A stretch of DNA of 64,000 nucleotides from Ferrimonas marina. Lineage in GTDB: Bacteria; Pseudomonadota; Gammaproteobacteria; Enterobacterales; Shewanellaceae. The notes beneath the pieces were generated by a model that saw nothing but the letters and a program-made list of their open reading frames with translations, did not search any database and was not told the DNA's origin. The translations under genes and the position numbers were made by a program. Below are positions 1-9,094 of the stretch, piece after piece. The stretch is from assembly GCF_900129905.1 (NCBI RefSeq), contig NZ_FQXG01000011.1, positions 78,426 to 142,425 on the forward strand, in the 5' to 3' direction. Position 1 is the first letter of the stretch; each line of letters opens with the position of its first letter.

Positions 1-2256
1 AAAGCTGCCCGCAGTGGTGGCGGTGAAGCGGCGGGTCCAGCTGCAGCTGCCAACACACTCGCTGTCCGCCAGGGCCGCCATATTGAGGTTGGCGGGGTCG
101 CCGCCCTCACTGGGGTTAGCGTCGACGTACTCTTCGAAGCTGATGTCCATCAACAGCGGACTGTTGACGGCCCGGTCGACCTGCACCCGCCCGGCCCCGA
201 CGTCGAAGGGCAGGGCATTGCTGACACCGTCCTCTTTGAGGTTATTGGCGCTGGCGGTGAGCATCAGCGCCGATTGCGCCTGGGCCGGCGTCCAGGCCGG
301 TCGCAGCCCGGCGATCAGCGCCAGGGAGCCAGCCACGTGGGGGCTGGCCATGGAGGTACCACTGAGGAAGGCAAAGGGGCTGCCGTCGGGCAGGGATTTA
401 AACGGGGTCTCTGAGGCGTAGGCGGCGTAGATATCGACACCGGGGGCACCCAGGTGGGGTGACAGCGTGCTGGGCACGCTGATGTTGGGCCCACGGGAGC
501 TGAAGCCGGCAACGATATCACCCTGACTGGCGTCAGTGCTGACAGTGGTGTTCGGCATGGCCGCAGTGTGGCCGCTGCCGGTGGCCAGCCAGCTCTTCAG
601 GGTCTGGCCGAAGGTGGCATCGATGTGCAGGGCCGGGATGACGTGGGCATCGGCCACCACGTTATCGGCACCACCCGGGAGGTTGACCAGCACCAGGCCG
701 CCGGCGCCGCCGGCGGCGACGTTCTGACCCTTGGCCACGCGGGCAATGCTGCCCCGGTCACACACCACCACCTGGCCGCTGAAGGTGCCGGACGGGTAGG
801 GCTGTAGGCACTGGGCCGGGTCGCCGTTGGGATCGTTGGGGTTGGGGATGTCGCCGGCGTAGAGCATCGGGGTGGCGGCCAGGGCGCCGGTGATGGACTT
901 GCCGGTGATGCCACTGGGGGCACTGCTGTCGCCGCCGCTGAGGGTCAGCAGCTTATCGTCGAAGCTGCGGTCGTGGGTCATGGCTGCGACGGAGGTGAGC
1001 CAGGGGTTATCCCCAGGGGAGCCGACGGTACCGGGGGTGGGGCCGCTGTTGCCCGCCGAGGTCACCACGTGGATGCCGGCGGCGCGGGCGTTGAGGAAGG
1101 CCACCGATTCGCCGTCATTCCAGGGATCACTGGAGCCACCGCCGACCGAGTAGTTGAGTACCTTGACGCCATCCTGGATGGCGGCCTCCACGGCCAGGAT
1201 AGCCAGCGAGGTAAAGCAGCCCGCCAGGGGATCGCCGGCATCGCCGGGCAGACAGGTCTGGTAGCTGATGATGTTGGCGCGGGGGGCGACGCCGGAGATC
1301 CGCTCGAAGCTGAAGCCGCTGGGCTCGCCATCGGCGTTGTACACCGGCACATCCAACAACACATTACCGGCGGTGGTGCTGGCGGTGTGGGAGCCGTGAC
1401 CGTTGTAGTCACGGCCATCGGCGGGAACCTGGCCGTTGTAGAGATCGGTGATGGTGTCCCAGCTGTAGACCCCCACCAGCTTGTCGTTACACAGCTCGGG
1501 TGCGTCGATGCAGTCGCCTTTGTAAACGCCACTGCCGTAGGGATTGGTGTGAACGTAGCCATCGCCGCTCTCGGCGGCAAAGGCGGGGTTGGTGACGTCC
1601 ACCCCGGAATCGAGGATACCAACGGTCACCCCTTCACCCTGGTAGCCAGCGTCGGTGCCGCTGCCCTGCCAGACCGGCTCGGCACCGATCCAGCCTGGGC
1701 CACGGTCGGTCAGCAGCTGGCGCCGCTTATCCTTCTCGATGCGCTTGACCTGCCCCTCCCGGGCCAGGGCGATCATCTGGTCCTGGGTGGCTTCCACGAT
1801 CAGGCCATTGAGGGCCAGTTGAGTGGTGGCCAGCACCCGCATCGGGCTGCCCAGGCGCTGGGCTGCCCGCTGTTGGAAGCGTTGCTGGTTGGCCTGCAGT
1901 TGGGCGCGGTAGTTGCGGCTGTCGGCACTGGTCAGATCCAGGCCAACACGAGGGCGGGTTTGGGCAAAGGTAAAGCTGTCCTGGGCGACCTTCTGGCTGG
2001 ATGCTTGCTTGGCGCCGCCGAGGTGGCTGGCCAGGGCCGGCTCCTGCAATTGAATGATGTAGCGGTGGCTGCTGCCATCGTCATCGGCATCCGGCACAAA
2101 GCGTTTGGCAACCTGGGATGTCACTGCAAGGTTGGCAGGCTTGGGACTGAAGGAGACGGCGCGTAGAGGAGATTGAGGTGCTGCGCTCACCGCACTGTAG
2201 CCGGAGGTCGCAAGATAGCCAGCAGCCAACACTGCCCAAACCACGTGTTTTTTCAT
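1..2256 (-). CDS. S8 (subtilisin-like) serine peptidase with PA insert, 3' end outside the window
   Basis: Secreted subtilase; 752 codons are visible and the reading frame is still open at base 1, so the C-terminus is missing. An N-terminal signal peptide (MKKHVVWAVLAAGYLA...) is followed by an inhibitor-I9-like propeptide. The catalytic triad is readable: Asp216 in ILDSGVD, His287 in GHGSHTAS and Ser635 in SGTSMASPHVAG. The oxyanion Asn sits in SAGNSG. A protease-associated (PA) domain lies roughly at residues 400-540, between His and Ser, as in large extracellular subtilases of Shewanella and Vibrio. The ATG at 2256 opens the signal peptide. Inferred role: degradation of external protein. 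Whether it ends in a GlyGly-CTERM sorting tail cannot be seen here. Confidence 0.93.
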   Translation of the reverse strand, partial: MKKHVVWAVLAAGYLATSGYSAVSAAPQSPLRAVSFSPKPANLAVTSQVAKRFVPDADDDGSSHRYIIQLQEPALASHLGGAKQASSQKVAQDSFTFAQTRPRVGLDLTSADSRNYRAQLQANQQRFQQRAAQRLGSPMRVLATTQLALNGLIVEATQDQMIALAREGQVKRIEKDKRRQLLTDRGPGWIGAEPVWQGSGTDAGYQGEGVTVGILDSGVDVTNPAFAAESGDGYVHTNPYGSGVYKGDCIDAPELCNDKLVGVYSWDTITDLYNGQVPADGRDYNGHGSHTASTTAGNVLLDVPVYNADGEPSGFSFERISGVAPRANIISYQTCLPGDAGDPLAGCFTSLAILAVEAAIQDGVKVLNYSVGGGSSDPWNDGESVAFLNARAAGIHVVTSAGNSGPTPGTVGSPGDNPWLTSVAAMTHDRSFDDKLLTLSGGDSSAPSGITGKSITGALAATPMLYAGDIPNPNDPNGDPAQCLQPYPSGTFSGQVVVCDRGSIARVAKGQNVAAGGAGGLVLVNLPGGADNVVADAHVIPALHIDATFGQTLKSWLATGSGHTAAMPNTTVSTDASQGDIVAGFSSRGPNISVPSTLSPHLGAPGVDIYAAYASETPFKSLPDGSPFAFLSGTSMASPHVAGSLALIAGLRPAWTPAQAQSALMLTASANNLKEDGVSNALPFDVGAGRVQVDRAVNSPLLMDISFEEYVDANPSEGGDPANLNMAALADSECVGSCSWTRRFTATTAGSF

Positions 2257-2412
2257 CGCTACCCTTCCTTGTCTATGTAAACCCTTCGATGCCGCTCGAG
2301 GGCCGCCCTGATGTCATCGGGCAATAGAAATGAGTTAATACCCAGTCCGGGCATTGCGCGAGTTTATCTGGCGGTAAATTTGTAAATCCACAGAGCTAAA
2401 TGCTGAAAGTGA

Positions 2413-2440
2413 AAGGTAAGCCACTGAGTTGGCTTACCTT
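2413..2440 (-). terminator. Hairpin terminator after the GlyGly-CTERM protein gene
   Basis: A perfect 11-bp stem (AAGGTAAGCCA paired with TGGCTTACCTT) with a 6-nt loop lies 8 bp past the stop codon of the upstream minus-strand gene. AT-rich flanks on both sides suggest it can also stop plus-strand transcripts. Confidence 0.6.
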
Positions 2441-2447
2441 ATTTTCT

Positions 2448-5324
2448 TCATCTTGATGCGTCTCGCGCATTAGCCGGTACGCTCCACCGGCGCCAGGCGA
2501 TCATCAACCCCAGCCACCAGGCCAGACCGGCTCCGCCGTTGTCGCCGCCCTGGCTGGGCGGATCGCTGGGCGGATCGCTGGGGGGATCCTCAGGCGGTGG
2601 GTCGCTGGGCGGGTCCTCCGGCGGTGGGTCGCTAGGCGGGTCCTCAGGCGGCGGATCGCTGGGCGGGTCCTCCGGCGGCGGGTCGCTGGGCGGGTCCTCC
2701 GGCGGTGGGTCACTGGGGGGATCCTCCGGCGGTGGGTCGTTGGGCGGGTCCTCCGGCGGCGGATCGCTGGGTGGGTCCTCCGGCGGCGGGTCACTGGGGG
2801 GATCCTCCGGTGGTGGGTCACTGGGGGGCTCTTCGGCGAGGATGTTCAGGGCGGCCTCCACCACCACGCTGTTAAAGCCATCCTCGACGGTCAGGCGGAA
2901 ACGGTGTTCTCGGCCTGCCATGCTCGAGTCGGTTTGCAGGGTGACCTGGCTGCCATTCACCGCTATTGCTAGTTTAGGATTGGTGATTTGCCACCAGTCG
3001 AACTGCAGCGCATCGCCCTCGGGGTCACTGACCTGGGCTTGCCATACCAGCGACTCCCCTGCCACCACGCTTTGGTCATCGAGCGCCACCTGTGGCGGCT
3101 GGTTGGCCACCACCGGCAGGGTGATTGACGCGCTCTGCCGTTGAGTCTCGGTCTCGGCCGTCACCTCCAGGGTGAGGCTGCTGTCCTCCACCAGATCCGG
3201 CAGGGTGAAGCGCACCTCTGCCTGCTGGGCTCCCTCCAGCATCACTGCGCCACCACCGGCTTGGCGCCAGCGGTACTCGATGGGCAGCTGGGTGGGATCT
3301 TCCGCCCTGGCGGTCAGGGTGATGGCGCTGCCCTCCATGCTAGGCAGGGGGGCGGGAGCATCGATGGTCAGGTTCAGCCCCGGGCCGATGGTCAGCGGCA
3401 CTGTATCGGTCTGGGGCTCGAGCTCTCCCTCATCGCCCATCAGCCAGGAGTTCAAGGCGAGGTTGTAGTTTCCCGCTACGGCATCGGCGCGGATCTGGCC
3501 TTCGAAGCTAAGCGGGGCCAAGCGAGCAGGGTGGGTTTGCTGATCAAAGCAGAGCAGCAGGCCGGCTTCGATGGGCAGTGGGGTGCGGTCCGGGATGCCA
3601 TCATGGTAGTCAAAGTCACTGGGGGGCAGGTGGTACCAGCTCTCGCCGTGGCGGCCCTCGCGGCCCTCGTAGCCGATGGTCAGGCCCATGTGAAAGCCCA
3701 TGTGTTGATAGTGCTGGTCGTAGGCGATCAGCAGCTCCGGGCCCTCGCCGGCCTGTTGTCGCAGCAGCAAGGTGATGTCCGCCAAATCTGCAGCCTCGCC
3801 CCAGTCCCAGCCATAGAGTGTATCGAACCTATCAAACTCGATAATGGCCCACTCAGGGGTGGCCGCCAGGGTGAGCCCAGTTTCCGCTTCGGGCCAGTAG
3901 ACCACGTAGTTGTGACGCCAGAGAAAGGCCAGCAGGTTGTTGGGGCCTTGTGGGCTGGGCAGCTCCTGATTGAGATAGAGCGCGTAGTGCCGGGGCTCGC
4001 TGAAGGCGATAAAACCGTTGCTGCTGATCAGGATCTCCTCGTAACGACGGCCAAGGAAGGTGACTGTCTGCGGCCAGCGCCACACCAGATTATCGCCGTG
4101 GAATCTGGGGTCGTAGTTGAGGCCCATCAGGCTTTGCAGGTCAACTTCATTGCCCCCCTGGCCCAGGTCCGGCAGCTGGCAATCCGCATCCTCCCGGTTG
4201 CTGCTGATGCGATAGCGGTAGAGAGGCTCGCCCTGCAGTGAGGGTTGGGTCAGGTTGTCGATGAGCAGTCGTTGCCCCTCTAGCCTGACGCCCTCCGGCA
4301 GGCTGTCCGGGTTCAGTTCGAGGATGTCCGGCAGCACCAGCTCCACCCGGTACTGTTTCTGCTGCCAAGTGTCGCTGGGCTCAAGCTGTAGCTGTAGGCT
4401 CAGCAGCGCACCCGGTTGCAAAGGGGTGCTGTCATCGTTTTCCAGGCTCAGCTGTATGTCGGAGGGCCGAATATCAAGGGTGACCAGTTGGCTGACGGGA
4501 GCATCGCTGTTGGCGGGGTTGAGCTCCAGCAGGCCAAGCAGGGTGTCGCCAGGTTCGGCCTGATGCTGCCAGCTCACCAGCAGGTCTTGCCGTTGGGGAT
4601 CGTCGAATTGACTGAGTAGCTGGCCCTGCAGCTGGCCCTGCTGGCCTGGCTCGGGGGCCAAAGGGATAGCGGCGGTCTGTAACTGGTAGGGTTCAATGGG
4701 CGGGGCGTTGCCGTGGTAGCTGCCTTCGACCCGGGCCAGTACCCAATACTGTCCCGTTTCCGGGTAGTGCAGCTCGATGGCATTGGCCCGCTGCTCACTG
4801 GCTTCTATTCGAAGCTCCTCAGCCTGGGCCAGGCCATCGCCGTTGTCATCCCGGCCCAGGTAGAGCCTGAGTCGAAGCCCCTCCATCCTGGCCACCGACA
4901 GCCACAGCAGCCGGGTGGGTTGCTCCAGCGATAGCCAGTGATCCGGCGATACGCTGGCACCCTCATCAAAGGGGCTGGAACGGTCGCTCTCACCTTCACC
5001 CTTAAGGATGCTGACTGGCACCAGTGCCGAGCCCTGGATGGGGCTGTCCACCGGCGCATCAGTCCAGTCCACCCACCAACGGCTGTCATGGCGGCGATAG
5101 GCCTCCAGTGGCAGCGGTGGCGTCGGGCCGCTTTGCGCTTGCTCGAGCGGGGCAATGGCGTGATTTTGGAGCGAGGAGTCTGCCGAGGCCGCGGGATCGG
5201 CGTGAGCAACGGCCATGGCCAGCAGAAGCAGGACTGCCGCAACAACTACAGCCAATCCCATACCCCGCAGGGCCCGGCTCATGCGGCTGGCGAATGCCTG
5301 GCTGCCAATAAATCCAATGCCCAT
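2448..5324 (-). CDS. Large exported protein with Pro/Asp repeat stalk and GlyGly-CTERM sorting signal
   Basis: Predicted 958-aa secreted or surface protein of unknown function. It has a long N-terminal signal segment, then a body of about 750 residues with beta-rich, Ig/PKD-like stretches (VSDPEGDALQFDWW is PKD/cadherin-like). Next come about ten tandem 9-residue units of the type DPPSDPPPE, and a C-terminus with GGDNGG, a hydrophobic helix and RR. That tail matches the GlyGly-CTERM signal processed by rhombosortase in Shewanella, Vibrio and Ferrimonas. The open frame extends upstream to 5492, but that would overlap rluA and add a non-signal basic leader. The ATG at 5324, preceded by a GGGGGG run, is preferred; 5285 (MSRALRG) is an alternative. 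Confidence 0.8.
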   Translation of the reverse strand: MGIGFIGSQAFASRMSRALRGMGLAVVVAAVLLLLAMAVAHADPAASADSSLQNHAIAPLEQAQSGPTPPLPLEAYRRHDSRWWVDWTDAPVDSPIQGSALVPVSILKGEGESDRSSPFDEGASVSPDHWLSLEQPTRLLWLSVARMEGLRLRLYLGRDDNGDGLAQAEELRIEASEQRANAIELHYPETGQYWVLARVEGSYHGNAPPIEPYQLQTAAIPLAPEPGQQGQLQGQLLSQFDDPQRQDLLVSWQHQAEPGDTLLGLLELNPANSDAPVSQLVTLDIRPSDIQLSLENDDSTPLQPGALLSLQLQLEPSDTWQQKQYRVELVLPDILELNPDSLPEGVRLEGQRLLIDNLTQPSLQGEPLYRYRISSNREDADCQLPDLGQGGNEVDLQSLMGLNYDPRFHGDNLVWRWPQTVTFLGRRYEEILISSNGFIAFSEPRHYALYLNQELPSPQGPNNLLAFLWRHNYVVYWPEAETGLTLAATPEWAIIEFDRFDTLYGWDWGEAADLADITLLLRQQAGEGPELLIAYDQHYQHMGFHMGLTIGYEGREGRHGESWYHLPPSDFDYHDGIPDRTPLPIEAGLLLCFDQQTHPARLAPLSFEGQIRADAVAGNYNLALNSWLMGDEGELEPQTDTVPLTIGPGLNLTIDAPAPLPSMEGSAITLTARAEDPTQLPIEYRWRQAGGGAVMLEGAQQAEVRFTLPDLVEDSSLTLEVTAETETQRQSASITLPVVANQPPQVALDDQSVVAGESLVWQAQVSDPEGDALQFDWWQITNPKLAIAVNGSQVTLQTDSSMAGREHRFRLTVEDGFNSVVVEAALNILAEEPPSDPPPEDPPSDPPPEDPPSDPPPEDPPNDPPPEDPPSDPPPEDPPSDPPPEDPPSDPPPEDPPSDPPPEDPPSDPPPEDPPSDPPSDPPSQGGDNGGAGLAWWLGLMIAWRRWSVPANARDASR
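2560..2835 (-). repeat. 27-bp coding tandem repeat (DPPSDPPPE units)
   Basis: About ten copies of a 27-bp unit encode the acidic proline-rich stalk of the GlyGly-CTERM protein. The repeats differ at silent third positions and at one Ser/Asn, so the array is old enough to have drifted but could still change length by slippage. Confidence 0.9.
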
Positions 5325-5448
5325 CACTGCCCCCCTTCCCCTAACTGGGCCGAAAAAGCGGCCGAGAAAGCGGCCGAGAAAGCGGTCGCGAGTGCGACAC
5401 AGTGTAGAAAGGGGGCGGGTGAAGGGGCCGTTTTGGTGTGAAAGCGGA

Positions 5449-6108
5449 TCAGCTGAAGGGCTGGGGGGCCTCGAAGTGCAGCGGCTCGCCACTGTAGGGC
5501 TGCTTAATGCTCAACTTATGGGCGTGCAGCAGCAATCGGTCGGCGGCGGCCAGGGCTTCAGGGTGAGCATAGAAGTTGTCACCCAGGATGGGGTGTCCCA
5601 GGGCCAGCATGTGCACCCGCAACTGGTGGGAACGACCGGTGATGGGGGTCAGCTCCACCAGGGCGCTGTCGCTGTCCTGTTGCAGGCAGCGGTAGCGGGT
5701 CTGAGACGGCTTGCCATTTTCATAGCAGACCATCTGCTTGGGGCGATTGGGCCAGTCACAGATCAGCGGCAGATCGATCTCCCCTTCGCTCTGTTCAAGC
5801 TGCCCCCACACCCGGGCCAGGTAGGTCTTGGCGGTTTCCCGCTCGCGGAACTGACGCTTGAGTTCTCGCTCGGCGTTCTTGCGCAGGGCCAGCACCATCA
5901 CTCCGGAGGTGGCCATGTCGAGTCGATGCACATCGAAGACGGTGCCGTACTCCTGTTGTGCCCGGCTCATCACGCTGTCACGGTGGGCCGGGTCGCGCCC
6001 CGGTACTGACAGCAGGCCGCTGGGTTTGTCCACCACCAGGATGTCCTTGTCCTGGTACAGGACCGACAGGAAAGGTTGCGTGGGCGGGTTATAGACAAAC
6101 TCAGGCAT
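5449..6108 (-). CDS. rluA: Dual-specificity pseudouridine synthase RluA
   Basis: 219 aa, the same length as E. coli RluA, which makes pseudouridine at 23S rRNA position 746 and tRNA position 32. The catalytic motif HRLD gives Asp64, the same number as in E. coli. The conserved RSHQLRVH block and GHPILGD are present, and there is no S4 domain, as expected for RluA rather than RluC/D. A GGAG Shine-Dalgarno sequence lies 8 bp before the ATG. The gene stands alone between the GlyGly-CTERM protein gene and a small membrane protein gene. Confidence 0.92.
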   Translation of the reverse strand: MPEFVYNPPTQPFLSVLYQDKDILVVDKPSGLLSVPGRDPAHRDSVMSRAQQEYGTVFDVHRLDMATSGVMVLALRKNAERELKRQFRERETAKTYLARVWGQLEQSEGEIDLPLICDWPNRPKQMVCYENGKPSQTRYRCLQQDSDSALVELTPITGRSHQLRVHMLALGHPILGDNFYAHPEALAAADRLLLHAHKLSIKQPYSGEPLHFEAPQPFS

Positions 6109-6167
6109 GACAGGCTCCGTGGGCGAGGGGCGCTCACTTTAGTGGAGCCATGGGAGGGTTGCAAGGT

Positions 6168-6458
6168 TCAGAGCAGGTTGCCGCCGTTGGCGTATATCAC
6201 CGAGAAGGTCCAGATCACGAAGGCCAGCGGCAGGTGAACCAGGGCATAGAACAGGGCATCGAGGCGGCTCATGGTGTTGTCGTCCACCAGCAGGTAGATG
6301 TGTAACGCCAGCACCAGCGGCAGGCTGGCAAACAGCGGCCACATAAAGAAACTGGCACCGGGCAGCACCATACGCCCGATGATGGCCACCACCACCATCG
6401 CCATGGTCACCACCGGGGCGGCGCCGATCCGGAAGTGATTGGGGTACCACTGCAACAT
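6168..6458 (-). CDS. Small integral membrane protein, unknown function
   Basis: 96 aa with about three hydrophobic segments (residues 14-30, 38-58 and 70-90). No motif is recognised. Good AAGGAG ribosome site 8 bp before the ATG. It lies 18 bp downstream of the methyltransferase gene, so it probably belongs to the same minus-strand operon (7417 to 6168). Function cannot be assigned from sequence. Confidence 0.7.
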   Translation of the reverse strand: MLQWYPNHFRIGAAPVVTMAMVVVAIIGRMVLPGASFFMWPLFASLPLVLALHIYLLVDDNTMSRLDALFYALVHLPLAFVIWTFSVIYANGGNLL

Positions 6459-6476
6459 CCACGACTCCTTGTCGGT

Positions 6477-7013
6477 TCAGAGCGGCTTGCGTGTCACCAG
6501 TTGGGCACTGTAGCGCTCGGGATCAACCTGCTTTCCCTCACGGTAGTGGATTGTTTGCCAGCTGGCAAAGGCTTGTTGCAGCTCGCCGGGTTTTAGCAGG
6601 AAGTCCGGGTTGCGGGGTCGCCCCAGGGTGGCCTGCTGGCGCAGGAAGGTTTCGTAGATTAACAGGCCGCCGGGCAGCAGCGCCTGGGTCAGTTCTGCCA
6701 GCAGGGGGCGGTGCAGGTAGTTAAAAACCAGGATGGCGGCGAAGCGTTTGCCGGCCAGGGCGGGCCGATGGGGCTGTTCCAGGTCCCGATGCCAAAGCAC
6801 GCCGCTGAGCCCTTCACCGTTGAGTTGTTGCTGTACCTTGTCCAGGGCATCGCGATTGCGGTCGGCGAACCAGACCGGCAGGCCAGCTCGGGCCAGGGCC
6901 AGACCGTTGCGACCGGCCCCGCAGGCCAGGTCCAGCACCGGGCCCGGCGGACACTGCGCCAACGGCTCGGCCGCCAGCGTCAGCAGGGGGCTGGGCTGGC
7001 CGGTGCCGTGCAT
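6477..7013 (-). CDS. Class I SAM-dependent methyltransferase (TehB-like)
   Basis: 178 aa. The SAM-binding motif I is VLDLACGAGRNGLALA (about residues 26-41), followed by an acidic motif II region (VWFADRN) and a post-I block (AAILVFNYLHRPLL). This is the compact architecture of TehB/UbiE-like small-molecule methyltransferases; the substrate is unknown. The ATG overlaps the stop of the upstream membrane protein gene by one base (TGATG), which indicates translational coupling. Confidence 0.82.
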   Translation of the reverse strand: MHGTGQPSPLLTLAAEPLAQCPPGPVLDLACGAGRNGLALARAGLPVWFADRNRDALDKVQQQLNGEGLSGVLWHRDLEQPHRPALAGKRFAAILVFNYLHRPLLAELTQALLPGGLLIYETFLRQQATLGRPRNPDFLLKPGELQQAFASWQTIHYREGKQVDPERYSAQLVTRKPL

Positions 7014-7417
7014 CAGCCCTTGATCTCCTGGCCTCGTAGGATGCGTCGGTGCCAGATAGAGTAGTGGCGGAACTGGGAGGGGCCGTGGGCGATGAACACC
7101 GACAGCAGCATGATGGCGGCAAACAGCATCGGGCTAAATTGTGGGAAGGGGTAACAGAGCGCCAGTAGCAGCACCTTCACCATGGTGAACACCCCTTTGA
7201 GTTGCACCAGGTAGAGCGGTGAGCGCCACACCTCCCAGCCGGTCAGCGCTACCCCGGTGGCCATCCCCAGGATCCACCAGCTGCGCCATAACTCGATATC
7301 CAGGCCAAACAAAAAGCCGGCACTGGCGCCGGCAACGCCCAGGACATGCAGCGCGCGCAGGGCGGTTTTGCCCATGCGCAGGCGGAAAAATTGGGCGTCG
7401 GTTACGGTCGATTTCAT
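7013..7417 (-). CDS. Small membrane protein, first gene of the methyltransferase operon
   Basis: 134 aa with four predicted hydrophobic helices (about residues 20-38, 47-65, 80-95 and 97-112) and a basic C-terminal tail. No family is recognised with confidence. An AAGGA Shine-Dalgarno sequence lies about 9 bp before the ATG. It overlaps the methyltransferase start, so the two proteins may act together, but that is inference from position only. Confidence 0.72.
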   Translation of the reverse strand: MKSTVTDAQFFRLRMGKTALRALHVLGVAGASAGFLFGLDIELWRSWWILGMATGVALTGWEVWRSPLYLVQLKGVFTMVKVLLLALCYPFPQFSPMLFAAIMLLSVFIAHGPSQFRHYSIWHRRILRGQEIKG

Positions 7418-7589
7418 CCGAAGGGGTCCTTGTGGTGGTCTGAGTCGATTGTGAGTGGTGTCGGCGGTGGCGACAAGGGGTGGGCCGTAGGCTCTGTGAG
7501 GGGACTCCCAGTTTGGCCATGAACAGTAGGGGGGAATTGGTTACACTCCACAGGAAATTGTGACGCGGAATCAATTTAGGATGAAACCC

Positions 7590-8186
7590 ATGAACACTCA
7601 GAACGGCGCCCGGATCGGCGTACTGCTCGGTAGCCTGGCGCTGCTGCCCATGGCTGCGATGGCCCAACCGGAGATGCCCCTGGACCATAAGAAGATGCTG
7701 TCGCAGATGGCCGGTCAGGAGCAACAGGCCCAGGCCCAGGGCAACCCCCACGACAATCCGCACGGCGGCGCGCCGATGCAGGATGCGGTACTGACCGGTG
7801 AGCTGGACAGCCAGCAGCTGATCTTTGAGCTGGTGCCCATGGGCCGTGCCTACCTGGATTACCAGGTGGACGCCGAGGCCCTGGCACCGCTGGCCAACTA
7901 CCAGCAGCAGACCCAGATCACCGCGGTGATCGGCACCTGGTGCCCGAGCTGCCAAAGCTCTACCCCGGCTTTGATCAAGATCATCAAAGAGTTGGATAAC
8001 CCCAATATCCAGGCACGCTACCTGGGTGTCGATCGACAGGGCCAGGGTGCTGGTGTTGACCTGGCCACCCTGGGGGTGTCGGTGCTGCCCACCTACATTG
8101 TCTACCGCGAGGGGCAAGAGGTTGGCCGCATCGAAGGCGAGCTGGAACAGCCGCTGGAGCAGAGCCTGGCAGCGATGCTGCGCTGA
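7590..8186 (+). CDS. Periplasmic thioredoxin-fold protein with WCPSC active site
   Basis: 198 aa from the chosen ATG. A signal peptide (MNTQNGARIGVLLGSLALL...MAAMAQ) is followed by a His/Gln-rich linker and then a thioredoxin-like domain. Its redox motif is GTWCPSC (Cys118, Cys121), with the cis-Pro region VSVLPTYIVYREG. Expected to be a thiol oxidoreductase in the periplasm; the partner is unknown. The frame can start earlier at a GTG (7560) or ATG (7581). The ATG at 7590 is preferred because TTAGGA precedes it at useful spacing and the signal peptide then has normal length. Confidence 0.85.
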   Translation: MNTQNGARIGVLLGSLALLPMAAMAQPEMPLDHKKMLSQMAGQEQQAQAQGNPHDNPHGGAPMQDAVLTGELDSQQLIFELVPMGRAYLDYQVDAEALAPLANYQQQTQITAVIGTWCPSCQSSTPALIKIIKELDNPNIQARYLGVDRQGQGAGVDLATLGVSVLPTYIVYREGQEVGRIEGELEQPLEQSLAAMLR

Positions 8187-8290
8187 TTGCCTGACCCCGC
8201 CCGCCCCGGCGAAAAACCGACCTGCGGGTCTGGAGGCCGGGGCCAATATCCCGTAACGTAGATGGCACAAAAAGTGACCAGGGGACGGCG

Positions 8291-9076
8291 ATGAAACGGG
8301 CGGTATTCAATCAGAAAGGGGGCGTTGGCAAGTCCAGCATCAGTGTCAATCTGGCGGCGGTCAGTGCCCAGCGGGGGCTGAAGACGCTGCTGGTGGATCT
8401 GGATGTGCAGGGCAACAGCAGTCACTACCTCGGCTTCGACGAGCAGGAGGGGGCCCCGACGGTGGCCGATCTGCTCAAGCAGACGGTGGGCTGGCTATCC
8501 CGGCCCCAATCGGCAGCGGAGTTTGTCTACGACACCCAGTGGGATAACCTGTGCCTGCTGCCGGCCTCCCAGGCGCTGTCCCAGATCGAGCGGGATCTGG
8601 AGAGCCGCTACAAGATCTTCAAATTGCGGGAAGCGCTGGACGAGCTGATGGACGAGTTCGACCGGATCTACATCGACACCCCGCCCAACCTCAATTTCTA
8701 CGCCAAATCGGCACTGATTGCCGCCGACTCGGTGATCATTCCCTTCGACTGCGACAGTTTCTCCGCCCAGGCGATCCACCGCCTGCTGGACAACGTGCTG
8801 GAGCTGAAGAACGACCACAATCCGGCGTTGATGCTGGAGGGGATCGTGGTTAACCAGTTCAACCCCCAGGCCAAGCTGCCGCGGGAGTTGGTGGCGGCGC
8901 TCAAGGCCCAGGACCTGCCGGTGCTGGAGACCCTGCTGACCAGCTCGGTCAAGATGAGAGAGTCGCACCAGCTGCAGCGGCCGCTGATCGACTTTGCCGC
9001 CAACCACAAGCTCACCGGCCAGCTGGTGACCCTGTTTGAGGAGCTGGAAGCCAAGTCGCTGGTTTTGAGTAACTGA
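8291..9076 (+). CDS. ParA/Soj-family ATPase, orphan
   Basis: 261 aa. Deviant Walker A KGGVGKSS (Lys9, Lys14), switch I DLDVQGNSS and Walker B IYIDTPPN are all present, as in ParA/Soj/MinD-like partition ATPases. Length fits small chromosomal ParA proteins. No parB gene and no parS-like site (TGTTNCACGTGAAACA) is seen nearby, so this is an orphan. Such proteins position cargo such as chemosensory arrays, flagella or storage granules. The cargo cannot be named here. Confidence 0.88.
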   Translation: MKRAVFNQKGGVGKSSISVNLAAVSAQRGLKTLLVDLDVQGNSSHYLGFDEQEGAPTVADLLKQTVGWLSRPQSAAEFVYDTQWDNLCLLPASQALSQIERDLESRYKIFKLREALDELMDEFDRIYIDTPPNLNFYAKSALIAADSVIIPFDCDSFSAQAIHRLLDNVLELKNDHNPALMLEGIVVNQFNPQAKLPRELVAALKAQDLPVLETLLTSSVKMRESHQLQRPLIDFAANHKLTGQLVTLFEELEAKSLVLSN

Positions 9077-9094
9077 GGACTGGCCTCGCTGGCG

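Noticed and set aside
973..2166. 397-codon plus-strand open frame
   Set aside because: Antisense shadow of the subtilase gene; the minus frame carries the full catalytic triad.
5325..5492. Longer N-terminus of the GlyGly-CTERM protein
   Set aside because: It would overlap rluA and push the signal helix to residue 75; no better ribosome site there.
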